Source: Cylicocyclus nassatus
Taxonomy: Eukaryota > Nematoda > Chromadorea > Rhabditida > Strongylidae
NCBI GenBank assembly: GCA_958299035.1
Contig: CATQJL010000223.1
Span: forward strand, 46,860,162-46,924,161
Reading direction: 5' to 3'
DNA length: 64,000 nucleotides
In this document: piece by piece, positions 1 through 9,430 of the stretch
How the letters are laid out: each line of letters begins with the position of its first letter
Numbering within the stretch: the stretch's first letter is position 1
Translations under genes and position numbers: made by a program
Notes under the pieces: model-generated
Seen by the model: the letters and a program-made list of their open reading frames with translations, nothing else
Told to the model about the DNA's origin: nothing
Database searches by the model: none

Positions 1-228
1 ACCGTTTGGGCGCGCATTTTAAGGATAAATAGCGAGGCGCTCAGGGATCCGACGACTCCTCCATTCTCTAGATCGTTTTGTTCTCTTTGATTCATCTCAC
101 TCATTACCTTTTTGCTTTGATGTATTTTTGTCGATAATATTATCTCATTAAAAATAAATTGTTTCGTAAATCGGTGTCTTTGGTTTGTGCAAAAGTCTAT
201 CTATCGTACAGAGCCCGTAGGGGTTACA
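1..228 (+). repeat. 5' LTR of Gypsy A, truncated by the window start
   Basis: This matches 7002-7229 base for base apart from about ten substitutions. It ends in TTACA. The 3' copy shows 43 further bases upstream (6959-7001) that must lie before this window. An AATAAA lies near position 152, in the right place for LTR polyadenylation, and a TATA-like ATAAAT lies near position 25. The strand call follows the coding direction of the element. Confidence 0.93.
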
Positions 229-246
229 TGGGGGCCGAACCGGTCG
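229..246 (+). promoter_or_regulatory. Primer-binding site of Gypsy A
   Basis: The base after the LTR's terminal CA starts TGGGGGCCGAACC. A PBS is complementary to a tRNA 3' end and so begins TGG, which fits. I did not identify the tRNA. The 3' limit is a nominal 18 nt. Confidence 0.6.
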
Positions 247-278
247 GTAGATAGAAAATTGCATCGTCGTGTTCCACC

Positions 279-1883
279 GTGAAGACTGTGTTGGAGAAAG
301 AAATCAAATTTATTGATTGCAGTGTCGAGATGGCGGAGAGTGGTACCAACAGAGGAAGTGCGAGGAAGGGCGCAGAAGCCGCAGCCCAGGGCACCAAGGT
401 GAGCTTTGAAAACATAGGGGAAAAGATACGAGACACATTAGAAAGGGTAGATGAGGTAATGAGGCGAATAAAGACCGGACCTGAAGGAGTATGGAGAGAA
501 ACAGAAGAGGCAAGGATAGCGGGAAAATACAGAGAACAAATTGATAAAGTCTAAGGGGAACAGGCTAAGTCAGTGAATGAGGAGCTAGAGAGAATCAAGG
601 GGGAATGGAAGCAAATGGGAGACTTCATAAGAAAGTTTTGCTTTCTTTTGCTGGAAAGAGGCATTGAAACAGCAGATGACTTAAGGAATACCTTATTACA
701 ATGGGGAAGGATACAGATTTGATAAACGATATCTGCAGAATGTTCAATACTGATGTATTCCAGTTAATGAATGTGCTCACCGAAGTACACAAGAGCGCCC
801 TCAACAGGCCGAGAGACACAGTGGAAAACATGGATGTAGGCCCAAGTAGTACAGGTCAGGATAGTATAGAGAATTACAGTCAACAGAGGACTTATCGCGA
901 ATGTTTACAGAACGCATGGCCCACGCAGACACGGAATGGGAACCCCTCAGGATTGCGCTGGAAGCCACATTCGCGGAACGAGGAGGAGACAGGTCAGCCT
1001 CAAAGCTGGATAACTCTCATGCAAGCCAACGCATGCGTGAGCCCTGGTGTATACAGGGGTGGCAGGCATGAGAATTTCGAGGAATTTTTAAGAAGGTTTA
1101 AAAGGAAGTACCAAGGGGTAATTAGAGATGACAAGATGCTGGTGAGATCATGTGGGATGATCACCTCGAAGGAAGGGCGAAGAGTGTCTTTATGGCATTG
1201 CCGGAAGAGGTCAAGTGTAGGGCGTTTGAAAGTGTGTCGGAAACGTTGAGGAAACTATTAGCTAATGACTAAACGGCGGGAAGATTAAGGGCACTCACAA
1301 ATCTTAAACAACTGAAACGTAGAGAGGGCCAAAGCGTGGCGGAGTTTTGCGTGGTGTTGAGAGGCTGGGCAGGGAAGCCAATCCTACCGCTACGGTAGGG
1401 GATAGGTCGCTCGAGTACGCGCAAATCTTGATGGACAACTTGAGGGGATGGCCAGAGTATACACAGCTACTAAGCGCGATCCACAGGGTAGAGCCGCAGG
1501 AGGCTTATAGCACGGTGAAGCAGCTAGCGCTAAGTATTGAGCAGTCAAAAGCGATTTTTGAGGCCCATGAGGTCGGAAACAAGAGACTTAAGTGGAAAAG
1601 AAGGTACCAGTGCTATGAGAGAGGGGGTAAAGAACTCCAGCAGGAGGAAGAGAAGCGGATAGTCACCGGAACAAGCAGGATAGAGCCAAACACTTTTGCA
1701 AGCACAGGAGATGGGGAAAGGAAGGAAGCAAGGGTTCCAAATGACAAGCCTTTCCCGCGAGAAAAGCTCTACGCAAATGTTGAAAGACAAGGGGAAAAGC
1801 AAGCATTGATCCAAGAAGATGCTTCACAGGTAGAAGATATGGACATATTGGGAGGAATTGTCCTTACAGACGCACCCAAGTGA
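279..1883 (+). pseudogene. Gag-like region of Gypsy A, frameshifted
   Basis: Three frames together carry a gag-like protein. The first segment (in-frame ATG at 330) stops at 552-554 in an Ala/Lys-rich helical stretch. The next (701-1249) contains FEEFLRRFKRKY, typical of retrotransposon capsid cores, before a shift near 1150. The third (1347-1883) continues with a helical segment and a Lys/Arg-rich tail around 1585-1640 with a lone CYERGGKE, perhaps a ruined CCHC zinc knuckle. At least three disruptions (552, about 1150, about 1270) mean no full Gag can be made from this copy. Start choice is uncertain because leader and coding sequence merge. Confidence 0.7.
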
Positions 1884-2368
1884 ACCAAATAGAAAAGGAT
1901 AAGAAACTCGAACAGGGCGAAAGGAAAGATACACTCTCCCTTATGATGCGCAAAGCGACAAGCTTGGGAGTCAAGGTGCATGAAGGGGGTAAAGGCTTAT
2001 TGGTAGGCAGGAAATGTGGAACCCAGATTCTCATGCTGAATCTACAGGTGCCCGCTATACTAGACACCGGGTCAATGATTAGTATCGTCCCCGTGGGGGT
2101 GTTGGCACGCGCGAAGAAAGCAGGATACGACATAGACATCTTGGAGGTGATTCTGGAGCGAGAAATGATTCCGGTATATGACGCCTCGGCTAACAAGATG
2201 GACTTCTTGGGGGCAGTTAAGATTCCAGTGCAACTGGAAGGAGGAAGGAAAAGCTTAGTAGCTTTCCACATCTCGGATGTAAGGGACGATGACGTACTCA
2301 TTGGCACCAATGCGTTAGCAAATCTGGGAATCGATGTAGTACTCAGAACCGAGGATACGACGCACTAA
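1880..2368 (+). CDS. Retropepsin-like aspartic protease domain of Gypsy A Pol
   Basis: This 162-residue open segment holds the motif ILDTGSMISIVP; the catalytic Asp-Thr-Gly is at 2063-2071. Further on, a DDVLIGTNAL stretch fits the second conserved block of Gypsy proteases (hydrophobic-Gly before a helix). The fold is expected to dimerise and cleave the Gag-Pol polyprotein. The frame closes at 2366-2368, so it is detached from the RT segment downstream. The N-terminus is not a natural start; the domain would be released from a polyprotein. Confidence 0.8.
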   Translation: MNQIEKDKKLEQGERKDTLSLMMRKATSLGVKVHEGGKGLLVGRKCGTQILMLNLQVPAILDTGSMISIVPVGVLARAKKAGYDIDILEVILEREMIPVYDASANKMDFLGAVKIPVQLEGGRKSLVAFHISDVRDDDVLIGTNALANLGIDVVLRTEDTTH

Positions 2369-2433
2369 GAAAGGTTGGGCGGGAAGAAGGTGACGGTAGC
2401 AAAGCGGGTATATATATCCCCCCACATAACTCA

Positions 2434-3990
2434 ATGCTGGTGCCGGCGCGATGTGAAGGAGGTAGTGAACTAGAAGAGAGAGTGGTGTGGCCAAGCAGGG
2501 AAGGCCTACCAGCCGGGGTGTTCACAGTGAAGAATCAGGAACTGGACATTCCTGTCATGAACACTACGGAGAAGCCAATGATTCTCAAAGAAGGAGAAGA
2601 GCTAGGACAATGGGGCACAGAGAAGTGGAAAAGTAAGTGGGAAGAAATGATTCCACTAATGATGGACAGTGAGATACCACACTTGGATAGGGAGGAACGC
2701 CGCAGCATCCTGTATGCACAGCTGAGGGAAGGTTCCAAGGTAGAGCAGCTGGAGGGCGACTTGAAACAATTGGTGGACGAATTCGAGGAGGCATTTGCCG
2801 TATTGGACACAGAATTGACGGGAACGGACAGAGCAGAGATGTCCATTGAAACTGGTGATGCTAAGCCTAGCAGGCAAAAAGTTCTTCTCACCGCTGGATC
2901 TGTGTTCGGGTTATTGGCAGATACCACTGGCAAAGGAAGCAAGAGAGAAGTCGGCATCTACGACGACAGAGGGCCTGTTTCAGTTCAGAGTAAGTCCCTT
3001 TGACTTGAGTACAAGCCCCGCGGTGTTCCAACGCCTCATGGATTCAGTACTACGGGATGTACTGGGAGGCGAAGTTTTCTGCTATATCGACGACATAATT
3101 ATATGTACAGATACCCGAGAAAGGCATTTTGAGCTACTAAGTAAGGTATTCAAAAGCTTGCAAGAAGCGGGACTGAAACTGAAAGCGAAAAAGTGCGTTT
3201 TGTTGCAAAGAAAGGTAGCGTTTTTGGGGCATGTGATCGACTGTAAAGGAGTGCACATGGACCCCAAAAGCAATCGAGAGGTATGCGGTGCCGAGAAGTT
3301 CCAAAGAGCTGAGAACATTTCTCGGCATGGCATCATACTACCGCAAATTCTGCCTTAAATTCTCCAAGGTCGCGGGGAGCTTATTTGCGTTGACCTCGCC
3401 CAAAACTGTGTGGAAATGGGAGGCAGAGCATGAAAAGGCATTTTCTAAGCTGAAACAAATGATAGCCTCTGCGCCTTTGTTGATGCAGCCGGATATTGAG
3501 AAAGCAAGTGAAGGATCCCGACCATTCGTGATATGCACAGACGCATCCACGGTAGGGTTAGGAGCGGTGCTGTCCCAAGAGGGGGACGATGGGCTAGTAC
3601 ACCCAGTCTATTTTGCCTCAAAAGGACTCAGCAAGGTAGAGAGGCGATACCACATCACTGATCTCGAAGCTTTCGCCGTAGTTTTCGCGGTAAGACGCTT
3701 CCACATGTTCATATACGGGCTTCCCACATAGTTCTGACAGATCACCAACCTCTGACGGCGCTTTTCAACAGAAACAATGTATCCGCAAAAGTGTTGAGAT
3801 GGTCACTGGAAATGCAAAGGTACAATTTGGTGATAAAGTATGTAAAAGGCAGGACTAACGTGGTGGCGGATGCATTGAGTAGAGGTTCGGTAGAGAGTGG
3901 AATCTGGGAAACTCAGGAGGCAGGAGAAGCAGTAGTAAGCAGGGTAGAAGCAGAACAGAAAAGTAGGTGGTTCAAGGAGTTAGAAAAAGA
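2434..3990 (+). pseudogene. Reverse transcriptase-RNase H of Gypsy A with internal deletion
   Basis: The frame from 2434 carries the usual PR-RT linker ending in TGDAKPSRQK (about 2850-2880). At that point the sequence jumps into mid-RT: a second frame (2846-3358) starts at AGKKFFSPLDLCSGYWQIP. Roughly 90 residues found between these motifs in related elements (fingers and start of palm) are absent. The catalytic YIDD is at 3083-3094. A further frameshift near 3290 leads to the connection and RNase H (3288-3731), with CTDAST and TDLEAFAVV holding expected Asp and Glu residues. RNase H breaks at 3729-3731 and resumes in another frame (VLTDHQPLT, then KGRTNVVADALSRG near 3846). Reverse transcription from this copy should be impossible. 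Confidence 0.85.
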
Positions 3991-4080
3991 TGAGGTTTTC
4001 GGCCCAATTATCGTCTTGTTGAAGGGAGAGTTGAATAAACTGGTGAACGTACCAGGATTAGGTATTCTAGTCGAATAGCC

Positions 4081-5230
4081 GATTTTGAGATTGAAAACGG
4101 TGAACTAAAGATGTATCAAGAAGAAGGAAATCTAGTTATGGTAGTGCCAAAAAGCGCGAGATACGAAGTATTTCACGAAGCGCATGCAGGAACCTTTGCC
4201 GGACACTTTAGCGCGCATAAGCTGTGGAATCGGCTTAAGAGACAAGCGTTTTGGCCTAACATGTTGACGGACATCAGTAAATGGACTAAAGAATGTCAAC
4301 AGTGCTTTGTACACAACCCTAGAACGACACTGAGACCACCGCTGAAGCCAATCGTCACGGAGAAGCTGTACGAAATTATTGGGGTGGACGTACTGAAATT
4401 AGGGTTGACGACGAGCGGAAACAGATATGCTGTTACAGTTATTGACCACTTCTCAAAGTATGCGGCAGCATATCCGGTTCCGGACAAAACGGCTGGAACC
4501 ATAGCAAAGGTTTTATTCATAAGGTGGATAGCAGAGGGATGTAGATGGCCCAAAACAATACTGTCCGACAAAGGCGGAGAATTTGAGAATAAGGTGATGG
4601 CAGAATTGACAAAAATAACAAAAATTGAGCACCTAAATCACGAAGGGGTATAATCCACGGGAGGATGGAATAACGCAAAGGTTGAACGGAACTATACTGG
4701 CTATGTTGCGGAAAAGCCTAAAGGTGCCAGTGGAATGGGATGCAAGATTACCATTTTGTATGATGGCTTACAATCTTACCCCGCATAGTGCCACGGGAGA
4801 AAGCCCATACTTTGTGTTACATGGTAGAGATCCAAATTTTCCGTTAGCAGTGATTCCAAGCGAAGGTATTTCTTGGTACTCTATGGTCGAAAATATGGAT
4901 GACTACAAGGCGCAGTTGCTACAAGCTGTGGCAGAGGCACAGGAGCGCGTAAAAGAGTATAATGATAGGGTAAGAAGGGAAATGAAGAGCGTATACGATG
5001 AGCGGAATAAGGTGGATATACGAAAACTCCCAAAAATAGGCGATAAAGTGTACATTTTGGCTCCTAAAGAAAAAGGGATGAGCACCCATCCGAAACTAGT
5101 GTCAGAATGGGCTGGACCATTTAGGGTGTTAGAGACAAGCCAAAATTCTGCACTGATAACGAGAATAGGTGATAATACAGAACCCCTGCGAGTCCAGTTT
5201 GACATGTTAAAAATAGTTCCTCAAGGTATT
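4081..5230 (+). pseudogene. Integrase of Gypsy A (catalytic Glu replaced by Gln, one frameshift)
   Basis: An HHCC zinc-binding N-terminus is visible (HEAHAGTFAGHFSAHK, then CQQCF near 4294-4310). The core has the first Asp at 4387-4389 (IGVDVLK) and the second at 4567-4569 (LSDKGGEFEN). After a one-base frameshift near 4640, the position that should hold the third acidic residue of the D-D-35-E triad is CAA, Gln (4676-4678); counting 36 codons plus the extra base from the second Asp lands exactly there. The C-terminal region runs on to about 5230, including a GDKVY...GPFRVL beta-barrel-like segment and a basic RGRKPK that resembles an AT-hook. Confidence 0.85.
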
Positions 5231-6866
5231 TCTGATGAGCCTGTAGATAGAGTGACTATAAGGGGCAAAAGAGGAAGAAAACCTAAAGTTATTGCCTATA
5301 AAATAATGACATCTTCTTTCAGAGGTGCTCTGATTGCCACAAAGACGGAAAAAGGACATCTGGAGTATCAATGTAAGGAAGGCTGTCTGAAGAAGGTCAG
5401 CTTAGGCGAACTGAAAGGGATCAACTTCCCAGGAGCTCTCGCGAAGGAGCCGGTGGGAAATTTGTGGTCGGTCTGGAAAGCTGCGAGCATTTTCGCCAGA
5501 ACGGATATCGACATGGCCTCAAAAATCAAGTTTTGGAAGGACGGAGCAGTCTGCATGGACCCGGAGGGATTACGGAAACTGCTACGATTGGCATACAAAA
5601 GATGTCTCGATTGGACGGAATTTATTTACGCAAATGAGGGGATAAAGAGGCACGAGAGGATCGAAAACTACGAGTTCGACAAAATCTACGACACGGCATT
5701 CAGAAGAGCCAAGGCTGAGGTCGAAGGCGAGGAAAAAGGACATACGCCCATGAAGGAAGGAGGGACGGCATTTGCGGCCCCGATATCTGCAACTCTGCTA
5801 GAGAGGGACGAACCCAAACGGGGCATACACACGAGAGTTGCGGCAACTTTCAAGCAGCTCAGAGAGGTCCTGCGGGAGTGGAAAGAACATAAGACGTGGG
5901 TTATAGTATGGTCAAGGGACCAAATTGCGATGAAGAGCGACATATGCGCAGTAATGGAGATGTGCATGCAGCAATTTGAAGAGGGCGGAAAGGTAGTAAC
6001 GGTTTGGCCGCTTGTCGTGGAGAAGATCGAGGAAGAATGGAAGCGGCTCTTACAAGGGAACGATCCCAACTTAAGGTGGCGAATTGGAATGAACCGCATA
6101 CCGTTAGATGCGTCTTGATGAGCTGATTCCAAATCTGTCTTCCATTTCTGCGACACCGCTATCTGCAAAAAGTTATGAGCGGTTGAAATTGTGAAGTTAT
6201 CGGGGTTTTAATGCATAATATGCTTTAAAATCCAACTTTGAAGTGCACGACTAGCATGATATTGAGTGTACTAATTCCAGTGAATGCTCAGATTCTAAAG
6301 AAACACAGATAAGTGTTTTTGAGCTACTAATTTTCGAGGTATGGCGCTGTACGTTTGCCAAATTTGGAATTTTCATTGGTCATAGCTTTTACCAAAGAAC
6401 TTTTTGCTTTTTAGCTGTTCAAAAACACTTATCTGTGTTTCTTTAGAATCTGAGCATTCCCTGGAATTAGTACACTCAATATCATGCTAGTCGTGCACTC
6501 AAGTTGGATTTCAAAGCGTATTATGCATTAAAACCCCGATAACTTCACATTTTCAACCGCTCATAACTTTTTGCAGATAGCGGTGTCGCAGAAATGGATG
6601 ACAGATTTGGAATCAGCTCATCAAGACGCATCTAATGGTATGCGGTTCATTCCAATTCGCCACCTTAAGTTGGGATCGTTCCCTTGTTAGAATTATTGAA
6701 GGTCCTTGACCAAACGCTTCTGAGACAAGCAAAGCCAGGATACTGCGTGATTACAGCGAATACCAAAGTGGAGGACGGCAAAATACTTATTGAAGCCGGA
6801 GCCCCGGAAATGACTCTTTTATTGCAGCTCGGACAGTCCGGTGGCTTGTGCGAAAATGCTATATGA
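5231..6866 (+). pseudogene. C-terminal extension of Gypsy A Pol, function unknown, split by a MITE
   Basis: The integrase frame continues without a break for about 270 residues past the usual integrase end, to a stop at 6116-6118 that lies inside the foldback element. Removing 6053-6686 plus one TTA copy keeps the frame open, and it goes on to a stop at 6864-6866. The segment is rich in charged residues with blocks such as TWVIVWSRDQIAMKSD and VVTVWPLVVEKIEEEW. There is no signal peptide or membrane segment, so it is not a typical env. I do not recognise the domain. Near 6840 another frame (6841-7023) becomes open, suggesting an additional frameshift close to the original C-terminus. Confidence 0.6.
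6053..6686. mobile_element. Foldback MITE with TTA target duplication, inside Gypsy A
   Basis: The two ends are inverted complements for about 275 bases (6053 to about 6325 against about 6412-6686) with a spacer of about 85 bases. The tips read CAAGGGAACGATCCC. TTA lies on both sides (6050-6052 and 6687-6689). A 3-bp TWA target is the signature of PIF/Harbinger transposition, so this is best read as a Tourist-like MITE. It has no coding capacity of its own. The host ORF reads in frame across the empty site, which confirms the insertion boundaries. Confidence 0.9.
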
Positions 6867-6948
6867 GTTTGTCAGAAGAAGAGTCGCGAGGCAGATAGCG
6901 TTGCCGGAACTCAAACGGAACCAGCCGCTGAGGACATCGGCTCCCGAC

Positions 6949-6958
6949 GGGGGGAGCA
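6949..6958 (+). promoter_or_regulatory. Polypurine tract of Gypsy A
   Basis: GGGGGGAGCA sits immediately before the TG that opens the 3' LTR. This is where plus-strand DNA priming should occur. Confidence 0.7.
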
Positions 6959-7229
6959 TGTGGAGATCATCGGCGGCGACCTACGAAAGAGCCGCCAAGC
7001 GACCGTTTGGGCGCGTATTTTGAGGATAAATAGCGAGGCGCTCAGAGATCCGACGACTCCTTCATTCTCTGGATCGTTTTGTTCTCTTTGATTTGTCTCA
7101 CTCATTACCTCTTTGCTTTGATGTATTTTTGTCGATAATATTATCTCATTAAAAATAAATTGTTTAGTAAATCGGTGTCTTTGGTTTGTGCAAGAGTCTA
7201 TCTATCGTACAGAGCCCGTAGGGGTTACA
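6959..7229 (+). repeat. 3' LTR of Gypsy A (complete, 271 bp)
   Basis: It starts TGTGGAGATC and ends GGGGTTACA, giving TG...CA ends, and from 7002 on it matches the 5' LTR. The following bases (7230-7262) are strikingly GC- and CpG-rich compared with the surroundings. Confidence 0.9.
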
Positions 7230-7550
7230 GCGTACGCGCGCGCCGCGTTCGCGCACGCTCATCTAATACTGCTTCGTCATTCAGTAGACTTTATTCGATG
7301 AACTTTCGTTTTGAAAATTCAAAAAAAACTTTCTTCTTCCAACTCTGACATAAGGAAGCTCGTAGCACTATTTTTGAGAAAGCCAAGTACGTGTATTAAA
7401 AAGCAGAAAGATAGCACATAAGCCGTAGTCATGAATCGTGGCACTTTCAACAGTGGAAACTCCTTTGAATCAAAACTAGGATATTTTTTTAGTACTTATT
7501 CTTTGTACAGTACGATTGTCTCTAAAAGTTTATCGTTGGCTTTCTTTCAG

Positions 7551-8054
7551 TGATGCATACCTTCTGCTTTCAGTGTACAATCCACCATTTGTTGCAGGTA
7601 GGCGATGTTGTGACTGTTCCCAATTTTGATGAAAAAATGAAACACTTTGTCGAAGTTTTGAAATACAAGGACCCGGACGAATTGGAGGTGAGGCGACTCT
7701 AGGATGTGTGCACCTTACACAATCATTCATATATAATAGATCACCGATTTTTTTGTATCAATTGCACTCCTCTCTGTTGAATTCCTGGAAAAGAAAAGCA
7801 TTTGAAAGGTGCCCAAAACAATTAAGAACCGTGATCGTGGTGGTGCGAAGAGCCACTACGAGACTACTACTTGAAATGCGAAGAGCCGTTTAACCCTGAG
7901 CAAAATTTGGTGGTACAAGTACAGCCGAAAAAATTACTACAAATGGAGTGGGTTGTATACAGAGCTGCTTATTAAAGGGGGTTTTGCCTTTGTGGAACAT
8001 GTTCATAATCGCTCAAGCGAAGTGGTAAGCAAGAACAAGCGCATCACATTTTGA
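7551..8054 (+). pseudogene. Decayed host coding fragment, unrecognised
   Basis: A TTTCAG acceptor at 7545-7550 precedes a short open stretch (DAYLLLSVYNPPFVA), followed in another frame by VGDVVTVPNFDEKMKHF and a GT at 7688. Further on, 7830-8054 carries protein-like pieces in different frames, for example KNRDRGGAKSHYE, YYLKCEEPFNPEQNLVV and KGGFAFVEHVHNR, ending in TGA at 8052-8054. The pieces look like one gene broken by frameshifts and a stop. I do not recognise the family with confidence. Real coding exons with unseen introns are possible but less likely given the frame changes. Confidence 0.4.
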
Positions 8055-8403
8055 TTCAACGCAGCGAAGACGTTTTTAAAGGATGGAGGACTATATTTCG
8101 GCGAAAGGAGTGGTCCCACGAAAAAATTTGCAGCACTTAGCATCCCTTGCGTTCATTTGAGCTGTGAGTTGCTGTAGATGTCCGCGCTAGACCTCCTTCT
8201 TTCGGTGAAGTACAGTCCTTACCCGTTCCTAAAATTTGCTTATTTGCTCCTTGCAAGAAAATGCAAGGCAAAGTCGGGGTTGATTATACAGGGTGTCCAA
8301 TGTATCAAATCGAATGTTCAACCTTCGAGAACTCTCTTGTATGAAGAGCTTTCGCAATTCACCACCATATTCTTTAGATGGCTTCAGCTTAGATTTGCAG
8401 TAT

Positions 8404-8976
8404 CTCAGACGCAGGGGGCAGGCGGTCCGCAAACTAGTGCTTTTTTGCAAGCAGTCAGCAGATTTCTGTGGAGTGGCCGAATCATCAGCGGGCGGTTCTT
8501 CCTTTACTGTCGCATGTTCTGCCAGCGGGAAGCAATGCAGAGTTTACCGCGGGCGCTCGTCAAATAATTTCTTCTAGAGAGCGCTGGCCGTAAAACAAGC
8601 GAGCGCTCTTACTCTTTTTATACAGTTTCGGGCACACGCCGAGCAAAGGTAAGACTGTATGGCAGAGGCGTCATTGATGGTTTAATACCCGAGTTTGGAG
8701 TACCTTCTCTGAGCGGAAGGTTCCTGTGGGCTGTGCGGTCCTTCACAAAGGACCATGCGGCCCTCAACGTCTTGAATATTCTCGCGGAAACTCCGCGAGA
8801 ATTCGGTCACTGTGCCGCAACTTTTACACAACAAGACCGCCATAGTTCTCCAAGCGTTCGTCTAAAAATCGTCATTCTTTCAAAAATCTGCGAGCGGACC
8901 GCAAGAGATCAGCGGATTATTTTTTCCGGTGCCCGCTTGCCCAGAAATCTCCTGGTCGCCTACCCCGGCAATTATG
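8404..8976 (+). repeat. Interspersed TIR repeat with SL-RNA-like core, copy 1
   Basis: This stretch aligns over its whole length, in the same direction, with 16756-17267 at what I judge to be roughly 75% identity. The right end reads TAGGCGACCA in reverse complement and ends GGCAATTAT, which mirrors the left end of the other copy (GATAATTGCCGGGAGTAGGC), so the family has terminal inverted repeats of about 25 bases. No clear target duplication is visible. The core (8679-8799) is described separately. Confidence 0.75.
8679..8799 (+). ncRNA. SL-RNA-like module, copy 1 (probably a pseudogene)
   Basis: GGTTTAATACCCGAGTTTGG at 8679 differs from nematode SL1 by one missing base and a few changes, and GT follows at 8700. 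Next come a 6-bp stem (ACCTTC 8702-8707 with GAAGGT 8716-8721) and a perfect 8-bp stem (CTCGCGGA 8781-8788 with TCCGCGAG 8792-8799). The order leader, splice donor, stem, stem is that of spliced-leader RNAs. The Sm-type site expected before the last stem is not clear in this copy. Whether it is transcribed cannot be told from sequence. Confidence 0.4.
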
Positions 8977-9430
8977 AGATAAAGCAAAACGCGACTTCTC
9001 GTCGTTACTAAAGGATGTAGGAAATTTGAAAGCGGTTCTGAACTATAGAAAGTTCTTTTGCCTCGGAAAACAAAACTTGCAAGCAAACTACTAGCAGACT
9101 CGCTTATACTGTGTCGACTGTCTTTCAGTGCCCTCAAAAAAGTGATTTTGCCATTTAAAAACCTAAAAACAGCGAAGCAGTAAAACCAGTATGTGCAAAA
9201 ACTTTGGTGCACAACAATACAGGTTTTCAAAAATATATTTAAATGGTAGTTTGTAGCGTTCTATGCTAGAAATGCCTACCACAATTCTACAGTAATGAAA
9301 AGATGTCGCGAATTTGTTTCACGGTTTGAGGTAAACCCTACTTCGCAGAACCGTCATCTAAGAACCGCGAACTTTTCATATTAGAAAGTCATCAAAGATC
9401 GAAAGTTCGATTTTTTTTTGGAAAACCCTA

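Larger units (their letters stand above)
1..7229 (+). mobile_element. Ty3/Gypsy LTR retrotransposon A (degenerate, 5' end cut by window)
   Basis: Two direct repeats (1-228 and 6959-7229) bound an internal region with, in order, gag-like sequence, an aspartic protease, reverse transcriptase, RNase H and integrase. The order PR-RT-RH-IN is that of Ty3/Gypsy (Metaviridae). The right LTR begins TG after a purine tract and ends CA; the left LTR lacks its first 43 bases because the window starts inside it, so no target duplication can be read. Over the shared 228 bases I count about 10 differences (about 95.6% identity), nearly all transitions. The coding region has several frameshifts and stops, an internal RT deletion, a changed integrase residue and a foldback MITE in its 3' ORF, so this copy is not autonomous. 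Confidence 0.93.
8289..9430. mobile_element. Mariner-type MITE (CAGGGTGTCC family), copy 1, carrying a nested repeat
   Basis: The left end reads CAGGGTGTCCAATGTATC after TA (8287-8288). The right end is its degraded inverse (TTTTGGAAAACCCTA) followed by TA (9431-9432). Inner parts resemble the element at 29903-30578, for example a CTACAGTAATGAA segment near 9290. TA duplication and CAGGGTGTCC ends fit Tc1/mariner non-autonomous elements. The interior is split by the SL-like repeat at 8404-8976. Confidence 0.7.

Noticed and set aside
7551..8054. Assigning the decayed fragment to glycosyltransferase family 92
   Set aside because: Some phrases looked vaguely similar, but I could not point to a diagnostic motif.
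8404..8976. Explaining the SL-like repeat as a piece of a 5S rRNA-SL1 cluster
   Set aside because: I saw no 5S rRNA sequence in or beside either copy, and the repeat has its own inverted ends.
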